DNA from: Rhodopseudomonas infernalis
GTDB taxonomy: Bacteria > Pseudomonadota > Alphaproteobacteria > Rhizobiales > Xanthobacteraceae
Length of the DNA: 64,000 nucleotides
Assembly: GCF_022271405.1 (NCBI RefSeq)
Contig: NZ_JAJNAL010000002.1
Span: forward strand, 303,415-367,414
Reading direction: 5' to 3'
A program made the translations under genes and the position numbers. Below are positions 38,634 through 48,494 of this stretch, piece by piece. Numbering within the stretch: the stretch's first letter is position 1; every line of letters starts with the position of its first letter. The notes below the pieces were generated by a model. The model saw nothing but the letters and a program-made list of their open reading frames with translations, made no database searches and was not told where the DNA came from.

Positions 38634-39863
38634 TCAGTTCGTTTTTGCGAACACCACCTGTCGGACGTCGATGTTCCCGGAGAGGAAGCCGGCCTCGCAA
38701 TACGCCAGATAGTACTCCCACAGCCGGCGGAAGCGATCATCGAAACCGAGCGGCGTCAGCGTCGGCCACGCCGCACGAAAATTGTCTCTCCAGGTCGCCA
38801 GTGTCTTGGCATAATCTTCCCCGAAAATGCGCTCGCGGATGACAGGCACGCCGAATTTCTCGCCGAGGGATTTCAGGATCTCGGGTGACGGCAGCATGCC
38901 GCCCGGAAACACATAGCGCTGAATGAAATCGACCTCGCGGCGGTAGGCTTCGAAGAAACGATCCTGGATGGTGATCGCCTGGATGCCGACCAGCCCGCCG
39001 GGCAGCAGCCGGTCGCGCAGTTGTGAGAAATATCGCGGCCAGAACTGCTCGCCGACCGCCTCGATCATCTCGATCGAGGCGATCCGGTCGTAGCGGCCGC
39101 GCTCGTCGCGATAGTCCTGCAGTTTGATCTCGACCTTGTCGGCGAGACCGGCGCGCTGCATCCGCTCCTGGGCGAAATCGCGCTGCTCCCTGCTGATCGT
39201 CAGCCCGACGACGTGCGCATCGAAATTTTTGGCGGCGTATTCGGCGAAGCCGCCCCAGCCGCAGCCGATTTCCAGAACCTTCTGTCCGGGCCGCAGATCG
39301 ATCGCCTCGGCGAGTCGCTGATATTTGTTGATCTGCGCGGCGGTGAGGTCGTGGGTGTGGTCCTCGAACAGCGCCGACGAATAGGTCATGCTCGGATCGA
39401 GCCAGGCCGAGTAGAAGGCGTTGCCGATGTCGTAGTGGGCGTAGATGTTCTTGCGGGCCTGCCGCTTGGTGTTGCGGTTGAACCAGTGCCGCATCATCTG
39501 GACGAACCGCATCAACGGGTTGTCACCGAGCATCGCCTGGATCAGCTCGTGATTGACGCAGAACAGATAAAGGAACTGGGTCAGATCCGGCGTATCCCAG
39601 TCGCCGGCGAGATAGGCTTCGGCGATGCCGATGTCGCCGCCGTTGATCAGCCGGGCCGCGAACGCGTAATTATGCAGCCGCATCTCGGCGACAGGGCCAG
39701 GTTCGGCGCCGCCCATCCGGAAGCGGCGGCCATCGGGCAGTGTGACATCCAGCGTGCCGCGCCGCAGCCGCGCCCCGAAGGCCAGCGCCATCCGCACCAC
39801 GCGGGGAAGCCCCACAAGTTTGGCGTCGGCATTTTCGGGAGTTAGCGTCACGAACTCAGGCAT
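38634..39863 (-). CDS. cfa: Cyclopropane-fatty-acyl-phospholipid synthase-type methyltransferase
   Basis: A 409-residue SAM-dependent enzyme of the CFA family. It has the SAM site VLEIGCGWGGFAEYAA, YAHYDIGNAFYSAWLDPSMTYS, and the active-site stretch IEMIEAVGEQFWPRYF followed by QRYVFPGGMLPS. It methylates unsaturated acyl chains in membrane phospholipids. It is third in a leftward operon after a FAD oxidoreductase and DUF1365, so it may work with them on modified fatty acids rather than plain cyclopropanes. ATG 39863 is preferred to 39887. Confidence 0.9.
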   Translation of the reverse strand: MPEFVTLTPENADAKLVGLPRVVRMALAFGARLRRGTLDVTLPDGRRFRMGGAEPGPVAEMRLHNYAFAARLINGGDIGIAEAYLAGDWDTPDLTQFLYLFCVNHELIQAMLGDNPLMRFVQMMRHWFNRNTKRQARKNIYAHYDIGNAFYSAWLDPSMTYSSALFEDHTHDLTAAQINKYQRLAEAIDLRPGQKVLEIGCGWGGFAEYAAKNFDAHVVGLTISREQRDFAQERMQRAGLADKVEIKLQDYRDERGRYDRIASIEMIEAVGEQFWPRYFSQLRDRLLPGGLVGIQAITIQDRFFEAYRREVDFIQRYVFPGGMLPSPEILKSLGEKFGVPVIRERIFGEDYAKTLATWRDNFRAAWPTLTPLGFDDRFRRLWEYYLAYCEAGFLSGNIDVRQVVFAKTN

Positions 39864-39918
39864 TTCATTCCCATCGCAGGCGCCCAAGGCGCACCGATGG
39901 ACGCGCCGGGCTCACACT

Positions 39919-40755
39919 TTAGGGAGTATAAGCATCGCGCGGGCGCGCTGCAAAGCCGCTCGATGGCGGCGCCGGCGGCCGCGGCACCAGCCGCGCGCCT
40001 TTGATCCACAGCCGCAAGGCTTGCCAATGGATCGCCGCCATCACCTTCATGGTCATCAGCGGCAGCGCCAGGAAGGACCTCAGCAGCGACGCCGTCGACA
40101 GCGTCTGGCGGCGGCCGCTGAAGGTGGCGGAGAGCAGCGGGCCGGAGGCGTCGGTCTCGAGGATACGTAGCTTCACCGCATCGCCTGGCGGGGTGATGCG
40201 GAAGTGATAGCGCATCGCCATCTCGATGAAGGGCGAGACGTAAAACAGTTTGTCCTGAGCCTGCCGCAGCCCGGCGGGGGAGAGTTCACCGGGGCGCACG
40301 GGCAGCACATAGGAGTGGATATCCCCGAAGGTGTTGCGCACCTCGTAGACCACCAGCGCCAGCGCCCCATTTGCCGCGTAGCAGAAATACACCGACAACG
40401 GATTGAAGGTGTAGCCGAGCAGCCGCGGATATGTCAGCAGCAGCACGCGTCCACCGGTGAGGTCGACGCCCTCGGCGTTGGCGCAGCGATCGATATAGCC
40501 CCGCAGCGACGCGCCGTCGCGCTCGCCGTGGTCCTTCTCGTAGAAGCTGTACAGCGCCCGTCGGTTGACGCCGAACAGCGGCGTCATCTTGTCGGCTTCG
40601 TCGAGCCGGTCGAGGTCGACCAGCAGCGACATCACCCGGTAATTGAAGCGATGGCCCATCGGCTTCAGTCGCGCATGCATCACCTCGCCGACATAGAGCG
40701 CGGCCGGCGCATCGCCGGCCGTCGCTGCTGCGGTGTCGGCTCGAAGTTGCATCAT
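39919..40755 (-). CDS. DUF1365 family protein
   Basis: A 278-residue protein with DUF1365 landmarks LYVGEVMHARLKPMGHRFNY, TYPRLLGYTFNPLSVYFCY and DKLFYVSPFIEM. It starts three bases after the stop of the FAD oxidoreductase (two ATG codons in a row). Members are nearly always encoded between a FAD amine-oxidase-like enzyme and a CFA-type methyltransferase; the biochemical role is not settled to my knowledge. Confidence 0.88.
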   Translation of the reverse strand: MMQLRADTAAATAGDAPAALYVGEVMHARLKPMGHRFNYRVMSLLVDLDRLDEADKMTPLFGVNRRALYSFYEKDHGERDGASLRGYIDRCANAEGVDLTGGRVLLLTYPRLLGYTFNPLSVYFCYAANGALALVVYEVRNTFGDIHSYVLPVRPGELSPAGLRQAQDKLFYVSPFIEMAMRYHFRITPPGDAVKLRILETDASGPLLSATFSGRRQTLSTASLLRSFLALPLMTMKVMAAIHWQALRLWIKGARLVPRPPAPPSSGFAARPRDAYTP

Positions 40756-40757
40756 GC

Positions 40758-42071
40758 TTATTCCGCCGCCTGGCTGAATTCGGTCGGCGGTCCGCGCCAC
40801 GGAACCGGCGCGCCGAGGTTTTCCGCCACGGTGAGGCCCGAGCGCAGACCGTCCTCGTGAAAGCCATAGCCCGTCCAGGCGCCGCAGAACCAGGTGTTGC
40901 GCTGACCCTGGATCTCGCTGAGCCGGCGCTGCGCGGCGAACGCCTTGGCGGTGTATTGCGGATGGTCGCAATCGTAACGACCGAAGGTCAGGGCTGGATC
41001 GGGCGCGAACGGCGGGTTCAGGCTGACGAACAGCGGCTTGTCTTCGTCGATTCCCTGCAGCCGGTTCATCCAGTAGGTCACGGCGACGTCGTTGACCGGC
41101 GAATGCGCGCGCTGCCAGCGCAGGAAATTCCACGACGCCCAGGCGTGCTTGCGCTTCGGCATCAGCCGCGGGTCGCGGTGCAGAAAGACGAGATTAGGCG
41201 CATAGCCGATGTCGCCGAGGATCTCGCGCTCGTCCTCGCTCGGATCGCTCAGCATCGCCAGCGCCTGATTGCTGTGCGCGCCGATCACGACGTGATCATA
41301 GACGTCGGTGTGACCGAGGCTGTCGCGGACGATCACGCCCTTCGGCGTGCGCTCGATGCCGGTGACGGCAGCGCCGAGCCGCAGACGGTCGCCGAACGTT
41401 TCCGTCAGCTTCTCGACATAGCGGGCGCTGCCGCCTTTCACCGTGCGCCAGACCGGACGTTCATAGTGCAGCAGGCGGTGATTGTTGAAGAAGGCGACGA
41501 AGTTCTCGGCCGGGAAATCGAGGATCTCGTGCGCCGGCGCCGACCAGATCGCGGCGCCCATCGGCGCCAGATAGTCGGTCAGCAGCCGCGGCGCATATTT
41601 GCGGCTGCGGAAATAATCGCCAAGCGACAGGCCGGCGAGGGCACCCGACTTGAAGTCGGCGACGCTCTGCTCGTTGAAGACCAGGATGTGCCGCAGCATC
41701 TTCAGATAGGACGGCGACAGCAGATTGCGGGGCTGGGCGAACAGACCGCGCGCGGTCTCCAGCCAGTTGGAGCCGCCACCCTTCCATTCGAATCGGCCGC
41801 CATCGGCCGACATCGCGAAGCTCATGCAGCTTTCGACGGTCTCGACGCCCAGATAAGCGAACAGGGCGGTGAGCTCGGGATAGTTGAGCTGATTATAGAC
41901 GATGAAGCCGATGTCCACCGGGATCGTGGTGCCATCATAATCGACATCGACGGTGTGGCTGTGACCCCCGGGACGCAGCTCGCGCTCATAGACCGTCACC
42001 GGGTATCGCGACGACAATGCCCATGCGGCGGCATTGCCTGCGATTCCCGTTCCCACAACTGCAACGCGCAT
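40758..42071 (-). CDS. FAD-dependent oxidoreductase of the amine-oxidase/desaturase type
   Basis: A 437-residue flavoprotein. The N-terminal dinucleotide fold (VAVVGTGIAGNAAAWALSSR, then YERELRPGGHSHTVDV) and the C-terminal FAD closure (TWFCGAWTGYGFHEDGLRSG) are complete. First gene of the operon with DUF1365 and cfa. In Rhodobacter, comparable genes act in modification of unsaturated fatty acids (furan fatty acid route); that role here is inference. Confidence 0.87.
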   Translation of the reverse strand: MRVAVVGTGIAGNAAAWALSSRYPVTVYERELRPGGHSHTVDVDYDGTTIPVDIGFIVYNQLNYPELTALFAYLGVETVESCMSFAMSADGGRFEWKGGGSNWLETARGLFAQPRNLLSPSYLKMLRHILVFNEQSVADFKSGALAGLSLGDYFRSRKYAPRLLTDYLAPMGAAIWSAPAHEILDFPAENFVAFFNNHRLLHYERPVWRTVKGGSARYVEKLTETFGDRLRLGAAVTGIERTPKGVIVRDSLGHTDVYDHVVIGAHSNQALAMLSDPSEDEREILGDIGYAPNLVFLHRDPRLMPKRKHAWASWNFLRWQRAHSPVNDVAVTYWMNRLQGIDEDKPLFVSLNPPFAPDPALTFGRYDCDHPQYTAKAFAAQRRLSEIQGQRNTWFCGAWTGYGFHEDGLRSGLTVAENLGAPVPWRGPPTEFSQAAE

Positions 42072-42495
42072 TCCAAGGCCCCCTCAGCCCACCACTGGTT
42101 CCCGAGCTACGACGGGCCTGCGTTGGAGTTTCAGCACGCTCGGTAATGAGCAACGCTTGCGGGCAGGGTCGATTCACAGCGGCAACGATCGGATGAAATC
42201 TTCGTAAGCTTTGCTATAACTCGCGAGCGCGTCAAGTTGGGAAAAACCCGATGGAATAAGGCGATCCGGTTACTCCCAGCGCGAAATGGCGGCCTGCGGC
42301 TGCCGCATTCTGTCAGCCGGATTGCGACCGACAGCCCTGTGCGCGGTGCAAATGCGCAGCTAGAATAGACTAGGGGCTTCAGAAAGCGTTTTCCGTGATT
42401 GGGTTGCGAGTGATTGGCAGAAAGCATCGTCGGCCGTACTGCACGGCGCGGGGTGCGTGGCGATACGCCGCGCCCGGCGAAGGATCGCGGCCGGC
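42072..42495. other. Divergent intergenic region between the FAD-oxidoreductase operon and the RND operon
   Basis: This stretch should carry promoters for both operons. On the minus strand a TTGACG hexamer lies about 160 bases before the oxidoreductase start without a convincing -10 at normal spacing. No TetR-type gene, clear operator or small gene was seen. Confidence 0.45.
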
Positions 42496-43944
42496 ATGAC
42501 TCCAGCCTCGCGCATTTTCGGCCGATCCTTACGGATGATGGCGGCGTCGGCGCTCGTCGTGTCGGCGGGCGGCTGCATCCTGACCAAGGATCTGCCTGAT
42601 CCGGCACTCGACGTGCCCAACCGCTACAAGGCGGCCGCCACCACCGCGATCGACCGGCCGCCGGCGCTCGACTGGTGGCGCGGCTTCCGCTCGTCCGAGC
42701 TGACGCAGCTGATGGAAGAGGCGCAGACCGTCAATCTCGACATCGCCGCCGCCACCGCGCGCATCCTGCAGGCCGACGCCCAGGCGCGGATCACCGGCGC
42801 GGCGCTGCTCCCCTCGATCAGCGGCAGCGGCAGCGGCTCGCAGAACAAGACCTCGGGCAGCAACATCACCAACACCACGATCGCCGGCCGGCGCTATGCG
42901 ACCTATTCGGCGTCGCTGAGCGCCAGCTATGAGATCGACTTCTGGGGCAAGAATCACGACGCCGCGCTGGCGGCGGAGGAGACCGCGACCGCGAATCGAT
43001 TCGACCGCGACACCGTCGCGCTGACCACGATGGCGAGCGTCGCCAACGCGTATTTCCAGGTGCTGGCGTCGCAGGACCGCATCCGCACCGCGCAGGAGAA
43101 CATCGCCAGCGCCGAGCGCATTCTGGGGGCGATTCGGCAGCGGCTGGCTGCCGGCACCGGCAGCGACCTCGATGTCGCTCAGCAGGAGAGCGTGCTGGCC
43201 AATCAGCGCGCCGCGGTGCCGCCGCTGCGAGTGACGCTGGCGCAGAACATGAACACGTTGGCCACGCTGGTGGCGCGGCCGCCGGAAAGCGCCAAGATCG
43301 TCGGTGGTTCGCTGAACAGGCTCGGCTCGCCGCGGGTGACGCCTGGGCTGCCGTCGGATCTGCTGACCCAGCGGCCGGACATCCGCCGCCAGGAGGCGCA
43401 GCTGGCGTCCGCCACCGCCAATGTCGGCAGCGCGCGGGCGCAGTTCTTTCCGACCATCCAGCTCACCGGTCAGGGCGGCTATCAGAGCGCGGTGCTGGCG
43501 TCGCTGTTCACGCCGCAGGCGACGTTCTCCAGTCTGGCGGCGGGCCTGACCCAGCCGATCTTCGACGGCGGCCGCATCCAGGGCAATTTCGATCTGACCA
43601 AGGCGCAGCAGGAGGAGTTGCTGCAGAGCTATCGCAAGACCGTGGTGGCGGCGTTCGCGGACGTCGACAACGCGCTGGAGTCGATCAAGCAGAACACCGA
43701 GCGGCTGAGGCTGCAGCGCGCCGCGGTGGCGTCGTCGCGTCGTGCCTTCAATCTCGCCGAGCAGCAACTACGCGCCGGCACCGCCGACATCGTCACTGTT
43801 CTCAACACTCAACTGACACTATTTACAGCTGAAGATACGCTGATCCAGACGCAGCTTGCGCGCTATCTGGCGATCGTCAGCCTGTTTCAGGCACTCGGGG
43901 GCGGCTGGGAGCCTAGGATGGAAAGACCGGTCAATGCTCTTTAA
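42496..43944 (+). CDS. RND efflux outer membrane lipoprotein (NodT/OprM family)
   Basis: A 482-residue outer membrane channel. The signal ends in the lipobox VSAGGC, so it is a lipoprotein. Two repeats of the outer membrane efflux fold are visible (WWRGFRSSELTQLMEEA; later DLLTQRPDIRRQEAQLASA and GLTQPIFDGGRIQGN). It exports drugs or metabolites with the adaptor and pumps that follow. ATG 42496 is chosen so the signal peptide is of normal length. First gene of a four-gene operon. Confidence 0.92.
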   Translation: MTPASRIFGRSLRMMAASALVVSAGGCILTKDLPDPALDVPNRYKAAATTAIDRPPALDWWRGFRSSELTQLMEEAQTVNLDIAAATARILQADAQARITGAALLPSISGSGSGSQNKTSGSNITNTTIAGRRYATYSASLSASYEIDFWGKNHDAALAAEETATANRFDRDTVALTTMASVANAYFQVLASQDRIRTAQENIASAERILGAIRQRLAAGTGSDLDVAQQESVLANQRAAVPPLRVTLAQNMNTLATLVARPPESAKIVGGSLNRLGSPRVTPGLPSDLLTQRPDIRRQEAQLASATANVGSARAQFFPTIQLTGQGGYQSAVLASLFTPQATFSSLAAGLTQPIFDGGRIQGNFDLTKAQQEELLQSYRKTVVAAFADVDNALESIKQNTERLRLQRAAVASSRRAFNLAEQQLRAGTADIVTVLNTQLTLFTAEDTLIQTQLARYLAIVSLFQALGGGWEPRMERPVNAL

Positions 43945-45319
43945 GCCGGACTCGAACGACGCGTCCGGTACGATTACCGGCGCCAAGCCGCCAATTGCGT
44001 CGCGGGCACGGCGGCGACTGGTGTCGCTGTTGGTGACGGCGATCATTCTGGGCGGCCTCGGCTACATCGCCTGGACCGCGTTTCAGACCAAACAGCCGGC
44101 CGCGCCCGGTCGCGGCGGCCCGCGCACCGACATGGCGGTGCCGGTGCTGGCGGCGACGCCGAAGGTCCAGGACGTGCCGGTGTATCTCGACGGCGTCGGC
44201 TCGGTGAAGGCGCTCGCAACCGTCACGGTGCGCGCCCAGGTCGACGGCAAGCTGGTCGCGGTGAACTTCACCGAAGGCCAGGACGTCAAGGCTGGCGACG
44301 TCGTCGCCGAAATCGACCCGGCGATCTATCGGGCGCAGTACGATCAGGCGGTGGCGAAGAAGGCGCAAGACGAAGCGCAGCTCGCCAACGCCAAGATCGA
44401 TCTGACGCGCTATCAGCAGCTCGCGGCGTCGAACGCCGGCTCCAAGCAGCAGGCCGACACCCAGAAGGCGACCGTGGCGCAGCTCGAGGCGCAGGTACGC
44501 TCTGATCAGGCGGCGATCGACAATGCCGCGGCGACGCTCAGCTACACCAAGGTGGTGGCGCCGATCTCCGGCCGCGCCGGCCTGCGCCAGGTCGACAAGG
44601 GCAACATCATCAAGTCCGCCGACACCACCGGCATCGTCGTGCTGACTCAGTTGCAGCCGATCTCGGTGCAGTTCAGCCTGCCGCAGCAGCAGATCGTCCG
44701 CGTCAACGCGGCGTCGGCGAAAGGCGCGCTGGCGGTCGACGTGTTCGGCAATGACGGTGTCACCGTGGTCGACACCGGCACGCTGAAAGGCATCGACAAC
44801 CAGGTCGACCAGACCACCGGCACGGTGAAGCTGAAGGCGGAATTCCCCAATGCCAAATATCAGCTTTGGCCCGGCCAGTTCGTCAACGTCCGGCTCAAGG
44901 TCGAGACGCTGAACCAGGTCGTGGTGGTGCCGACCTCGGCGGTGCAGCGCGGGCCGGCCGGGACGTTCGCCTACATCATCGATCAGGACGACGTTGTGCA
45001 TGCGCAGCCCGTCAAGGTGACGCAGCAGAACGAGACCGAGGCGGTGATCGCCAGCGGCGTGACGGCGGCCGACCGGGTGGTCACCACCGGCTTCGCCAAT
45101 CTTGCGGAGGGCGCCAAGGTCCGGATCGGCGACAGCAGCCAAACCCCGACCGCCGACCTCGCGCCGCAGAAGCGGCGGCGCGGCCCGCCGGGCGCCGAGG
45201 GCCAGAAGGGGCAGGGCGACAACGCTGGCGAGCAAGGCAAGCGTCGCCGCGGCGAGGGCGGCAGCCAAGGCGCTGCGCCGGCCGCTAACGAATCGTCGGG
45301 TGCGGCGAAGGCGCCGTGA
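43934..45319 (+). CDS. RND efflux periplasmic adaptor (MdtA-like)
   Basis: A 461-residue membrane fusion protein: one N-terminal helix (LVSLLVTAIILGGLGYIAW), a lipoyl-like domain (VRAQVDGKLVAVNFTEGQDVKAGDVVAEID), a coiled-coil hairpin, and a beta-barrel domain (QLQPISVQFSLPQQQ). The C-terminal 45 residues are low-complexity, rich in Gly, Arg and Lys, unusual for the family. It overlaps the outer membrane gene by 11 bases. Confidence 0.92.
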   Translation: MLFKPDSNDASGTITGAKPPIASRARRRLVSLLVTAIILGGLGYIAWTAFQTKQPAAPGRGGPRTDMAVPVLAATPKVQDVPVYLDGVGSVKALATVTVRAQVDGKLVAVNFTEGQDVKAGDVVAEIDPAIYRAQYDQAVAKKAQDEAQLANAKIDLTRYQQLAASNAGSKQQADTQKATVAQLEAQVRSDQAAIDNAAATLSYTKVVAPISGRAGLRQVDKGNIIKSADTTGIVVLTQLQPISVQFSLPQQQIVRVNAASAKGALAVDVFGNDGVTVVDTGTLKGIDNQVDQTTGTVKLKAEFPNAKYQLWPGQFVNVRLKVETLNQVVVVPTSAVQRGPAGTFAYIIDQDDVVHAQPVKVTQQNETEAVIASGVTAADRVVTTGFANLAEGAKVRIGDSSQTPTADLAPQKRRRGPPGAEGQKGQGDNAGEQGKRRRGEGGSQGAAPAANESSGAAKAP

Positions 45320-45371
45320 GCGCCCGCCTTGTCCCGACCGAAGCTGAACCCGCAGTCATGAGGTTGCTTTC

Positions 45372-48300
45372 ATGAGCGTGTCCGAGCCGTTCATCCGGCG
45401 CCCGATCGCGACCTCGCTGCTCGGCGTGGCGCTGCTGATCGGCGGCGTGCTCGGCTATTTGTCGCTGCCGGTGTCGGCGCTGCCGCAGGTCGACTTCCCG
45501 ACCGTGCAGGTGTCGACCCAACTGCCGGGCGCAAGCCCGGACGTGGTGGCGGCGCTGATCACCGCGCCGCTGGAGCGGCAGCTCGGCCAAATTCCGTCGC
45601 TGACGGCGATGACGTCGACGTCGTCGTTCGGCGTCAGCCAGGTGTCGCTGCAGTTCGACCTCAACCGCGACATCGACGGCGCGACGCAGGACGTCCAGGC
45701 GGCGATCAACGCCGCCGCCGGCATCCTGCCGAAGAACCTGCCGTACCCGCCGACCTACGCCAAGGTGAACCCGGCCGATGCCGCGGTGCTGACGGTGGCG
45801 CTGACCTCGACCACGATGTCGCTGCGGGCGATGAGCGACATCGCCGACACCATCCTGTCGCAGCGGCTCGCCCAGATCAGCGGCGTCGGCCGGGTCTCGG
45901 TGCTCGGCGGGTTGAAGCCGGCCGTGCGGGTGCAGGCGGATCTCGCCCGGCTGGCCGCCTACGGGATCTCGATGGAGGATCTGCGTACGGCGATCGCCAG
46001 CGCCAACGTGTCGGGCCCGAAGGGTTCGCTCGACGGCGCGCAGCAGTCCTACACCATCGCGGCCAACGACCAGATCAACGCGGCCGACGCCTACAAGCCG
46101 ATCATCGTGGCGTATCGCAACGGCTCGCCGGTGACGATCGGCGACGTCGCGCAGATTCTCGACGGACTTGAAAACAACCGCACCGGCGCCTGGTACCAAG
46201 GCACGCCGGCGGTCGTTCTCGACATTCAGCGCCAGCCGGGCGCCAACGTCATCGAGGTGGTCCGCGGCATCCGCGCCGAGATCCCGAAGCTCCAGAAGAT
46301 CGTGCCGGCCGGCGTCAAGCTCACCGTGGTCAGCGACCGCACCGAGACGATCCGCGCGTCGGTCAACGACGTGCAGTTCACGCTGCTGCTCAGCGTCGGG
46401 CTGGTGACGCTGGTGGTGCTGTTGTTCCTGCGCTCGATGCGGGCGACGATCATTGCGGGGGTGGCGCTGCCGCTGTCGCTGATCACCTCGTTCGGCGTGA
46501 TGTATTTCGCCGGCTTCAGCCTCGACAATCTGTCGCTGATGGCGCTGACGATCGGCACCGGCTTCGTCGTCGACGACGCCATCGTGATGATCGAGAACAT
46601 CGTCCGCCACATGGAGGACGGTGAGAACCCGATGCAGGCGGCGCTGTCAGGCGCCTCGGAAATCGGCTTCACCGTGATCTCGCTGACGATGTCGCTGATC
46701 GCGGTGTTCATCCCGCTGCTGTTCATGTCCGGGCTGGTCGGCCGGATGTTCCGCGAATTCGCGCTGACGCTGACCATCGCGGTGGTGACGTCCGCGATCG
46801 TGTCGCTGACGCTGACCCCGATGATGTGCTCGCGGCTGCTCAAGCACGCTCACGAAGAGCGGCAGATCCCCGGCCTCGCCACCATCAGCGGCTGGATCGA
46901 CCGCGGCGCCGAGGCTTATCACCGCAGCCTGCTGTGGGTGCTGAAGCATCAGCCGGCGACGCTGGTGGTGACGTTCCTGACGATCGCGGCCACGCTGATC
47001 CTCTACGTGGTGGCGCCGAAGGGCTTCCTGCCGCTGCAGGACACCGCCTCGATCACCGCGGTGACGGAAGCCGGCCAGGACGTGTCGTTCACCGAGATGC
47101 AGGCGCGGCAGAGCCAGGCCGCCGACGCGATCAAGGCCGATCCCGACGTGGTCGGCGTGGTGTCGGTGGTCGGCGCAGGCTCGGTCAACGCCACCCCAAA
47201 TGTCGGGCGGCTGGTGATGACGCTGAAACCGCGCGGCGAACGCAAGGCCGACGTCTCCCAGGTGATCGAGCGGCTGAAGCAGCGCGTGGCGCCGATCCCG
47301 GGCATGACCGTGTACTTCCAGGCCGTGCAGGACGTCCAGATCTCGACCCAGGCGAGCCGCTCGCAATATCAGTACACGCTGACTGCGACCGACGCGGCGC
47401 AGTTGTCGGAATGGGCCAAGAAGCTGGTCAGCGAGCTACGTGACGATCCTTTGTTCCGCGACGTCTCGTCGGAGGCGCAGGAGGGCGGCCTGCGGGCCCA
47501 ACTCGACATCAACCGGCAGCGCGCCGGGCAGCTTGGCGTCAGCATCCAGGCGGTCAACGACACTCTCAACGACGCCTTCGCGCAGCGCCAGATCTCGACG
47601 ATCTACGGTCAGGCCAATCAGTATCGCGTCGTGCTCGAGGCGATGCCGATCTACCAGAAGGATCCGTCGATCCTGTCGAAGCTTTACGTGCCGGGCAGCG
47701 GCGGGCAGGTGCCGATCTCGGCGGTCGCCGAGCTGAAGCGAACTACCGCGCCGCTGTCGATCTCGCATCAGGCACAGTTCCCATCGGTCGCGCTCAGCTT
47801 CAACCTCGCGCCCGACGCCTCGCTCGGCGACGCGGTGAACGAGATCAAGGTGATCGAGACGCGGATCGGAATGCCGAGCAGCATCGTCGGCGTGTTCTAC
47901 GGCGATGCCGCCGAATTCGCGAAGTCATTGTCCGGCCAGCCGTGGCTGATCCTCGCCGCGCTGGTGACGATCTATATCGTGCTCGGCGTGCTGTATGAGA
48001 GCTTCATCCACCCGATCACCATTCTGTCGACGCTGCCGTCGGCCGGCGTCGGCGCGATCCTGGCGCTCATGCTGTTCGGGCAGGATCTGTCGGTGATCGG
48101 GCTGATCGGCATCATCCTGTTGATGGGCATCGTCAAGAAGAACGCCATCATGATGATCGACTTCGCCCTCGAGGCGGAGCGGCACAAGGGGATGTCGTCT
48201 TACGACGCGATCGTGCAGGCCTGCCTGCTGCGTTTCCGTCCGATCATGATGACCACGCTGGCGGCGCTGTTCGGCGCGCTGCCGCTCGCGGTCGAAAGCG

Positions 48301-48494
48301 GCACAGGCTCCGAACTGCGGTTTCCGCTCGGCATCTCGATCATCGGCGGCCTGCTGCTTAGCCAGTTGCTGACGCTGTACACCACGCCGGTGATCTATCT
48401 CGCGCTCGACCGCATCAACCGGCGCTTCGAGCGCGCGGTGCCGCCGGCGACGCCGTCGCCGCCGCTGGCGGGGCCGGCGCGGGAGACGCCGTAA
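45372..48494 (+). CDS. RND efflux pump, MdtB-like
   Basis: A 1040-residue inner membrane proton/drug antiporter with twelve helices and two large periplasmic loops. The proton-relay Asp pair is in TGFVVDDAIVMIENI, and the N-terminus (EPFIRRPIATSLLGVALL) is typical. It is followed with a one-base overlap by a second pump, the MdtBC heteromer arrangement. Confidence 0.93.
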   Translation: MSVSEPFIRRPIATSLLGVALLIGGVLGYLSLPVSALPQVDFPTVQVSTQLPGASPDVVAALITAPLERQLGQIPSLTAMTSTSSFGVSQVSLQFDLNRDIDGATQDVQAAINAAAGILPKNLPYPPTYAKVNPADAAVLTVALTSTTMSLRAMSDIADTILSQRLAQISGVGRVSVLGGLKPAVRVQADLARLAAYGISMEDLRTAIASANVSGPKGSLDGAQQSYTIAANDQINAADAYKPIIVAYRNGSPVTIGDVAQILDGLENNRTGAWYQGTPAVVLDIQRQPGANVIEVVRGIRAEIPKLQKIVPAGVKLTVVSDRTETIRASVNDVQFTLLLSVGLVTLVVLLFLRSMRATIIAGVALPLSLITSFGVMYFAGFSLDNLSLMALTIGTGFVVDDAIVMIENIVRHMEDGENPMQAALSGASEIGFTVISLTMSLIAVFIPLLFMSGLVGRMFREFALTLTIAVVTSAIVSLTLTPMMCSRLLKHAHEERQIPGLATISGWIDRGAEAYHRSLLWVLKHQPATLVVTFLTIAATLILYVVAPKGFLPLQDTASITAVTEAGQDVSFTEMQARQSQAADAIKADPDVVGVVSVVGAGSVNATPNVGRLVMTLKPRGERKADVSQVIERLKQRVAPIPGMTVYFQAVQDVQISTQASRSQYQYTLTATDAAQLSEWAKKLVSELRDDPLFRDVSSEAQEGGLRAQLDINRQRAGQLGVSIQAVNDTLNDAFAQRQISTIYGQANQYRVVLEAMPIYQKDPSILSKLYVPGSGGQVPISAVAELKRTTAPLSISHQAQFPSVALSFNLAPDASLGDAVNEIKVIETRIGMPSSIVGVFYGDAAEFAKSLSGQPWLILAALVTIYIVLGVLYESFIHPITILSTLPSAGVGAILALMLFGQDLSVIGLIGIILLMGIVKKNAIMMIDFALEAERHKGMSSYDAIVQACLLRFRPIMMTTLAALFGALPLAVESGTGSELRFPLGISIIGGLLLSQLLTLYTTPVIYLALDRINRRFERAVPPATPSPPLAGPARETP

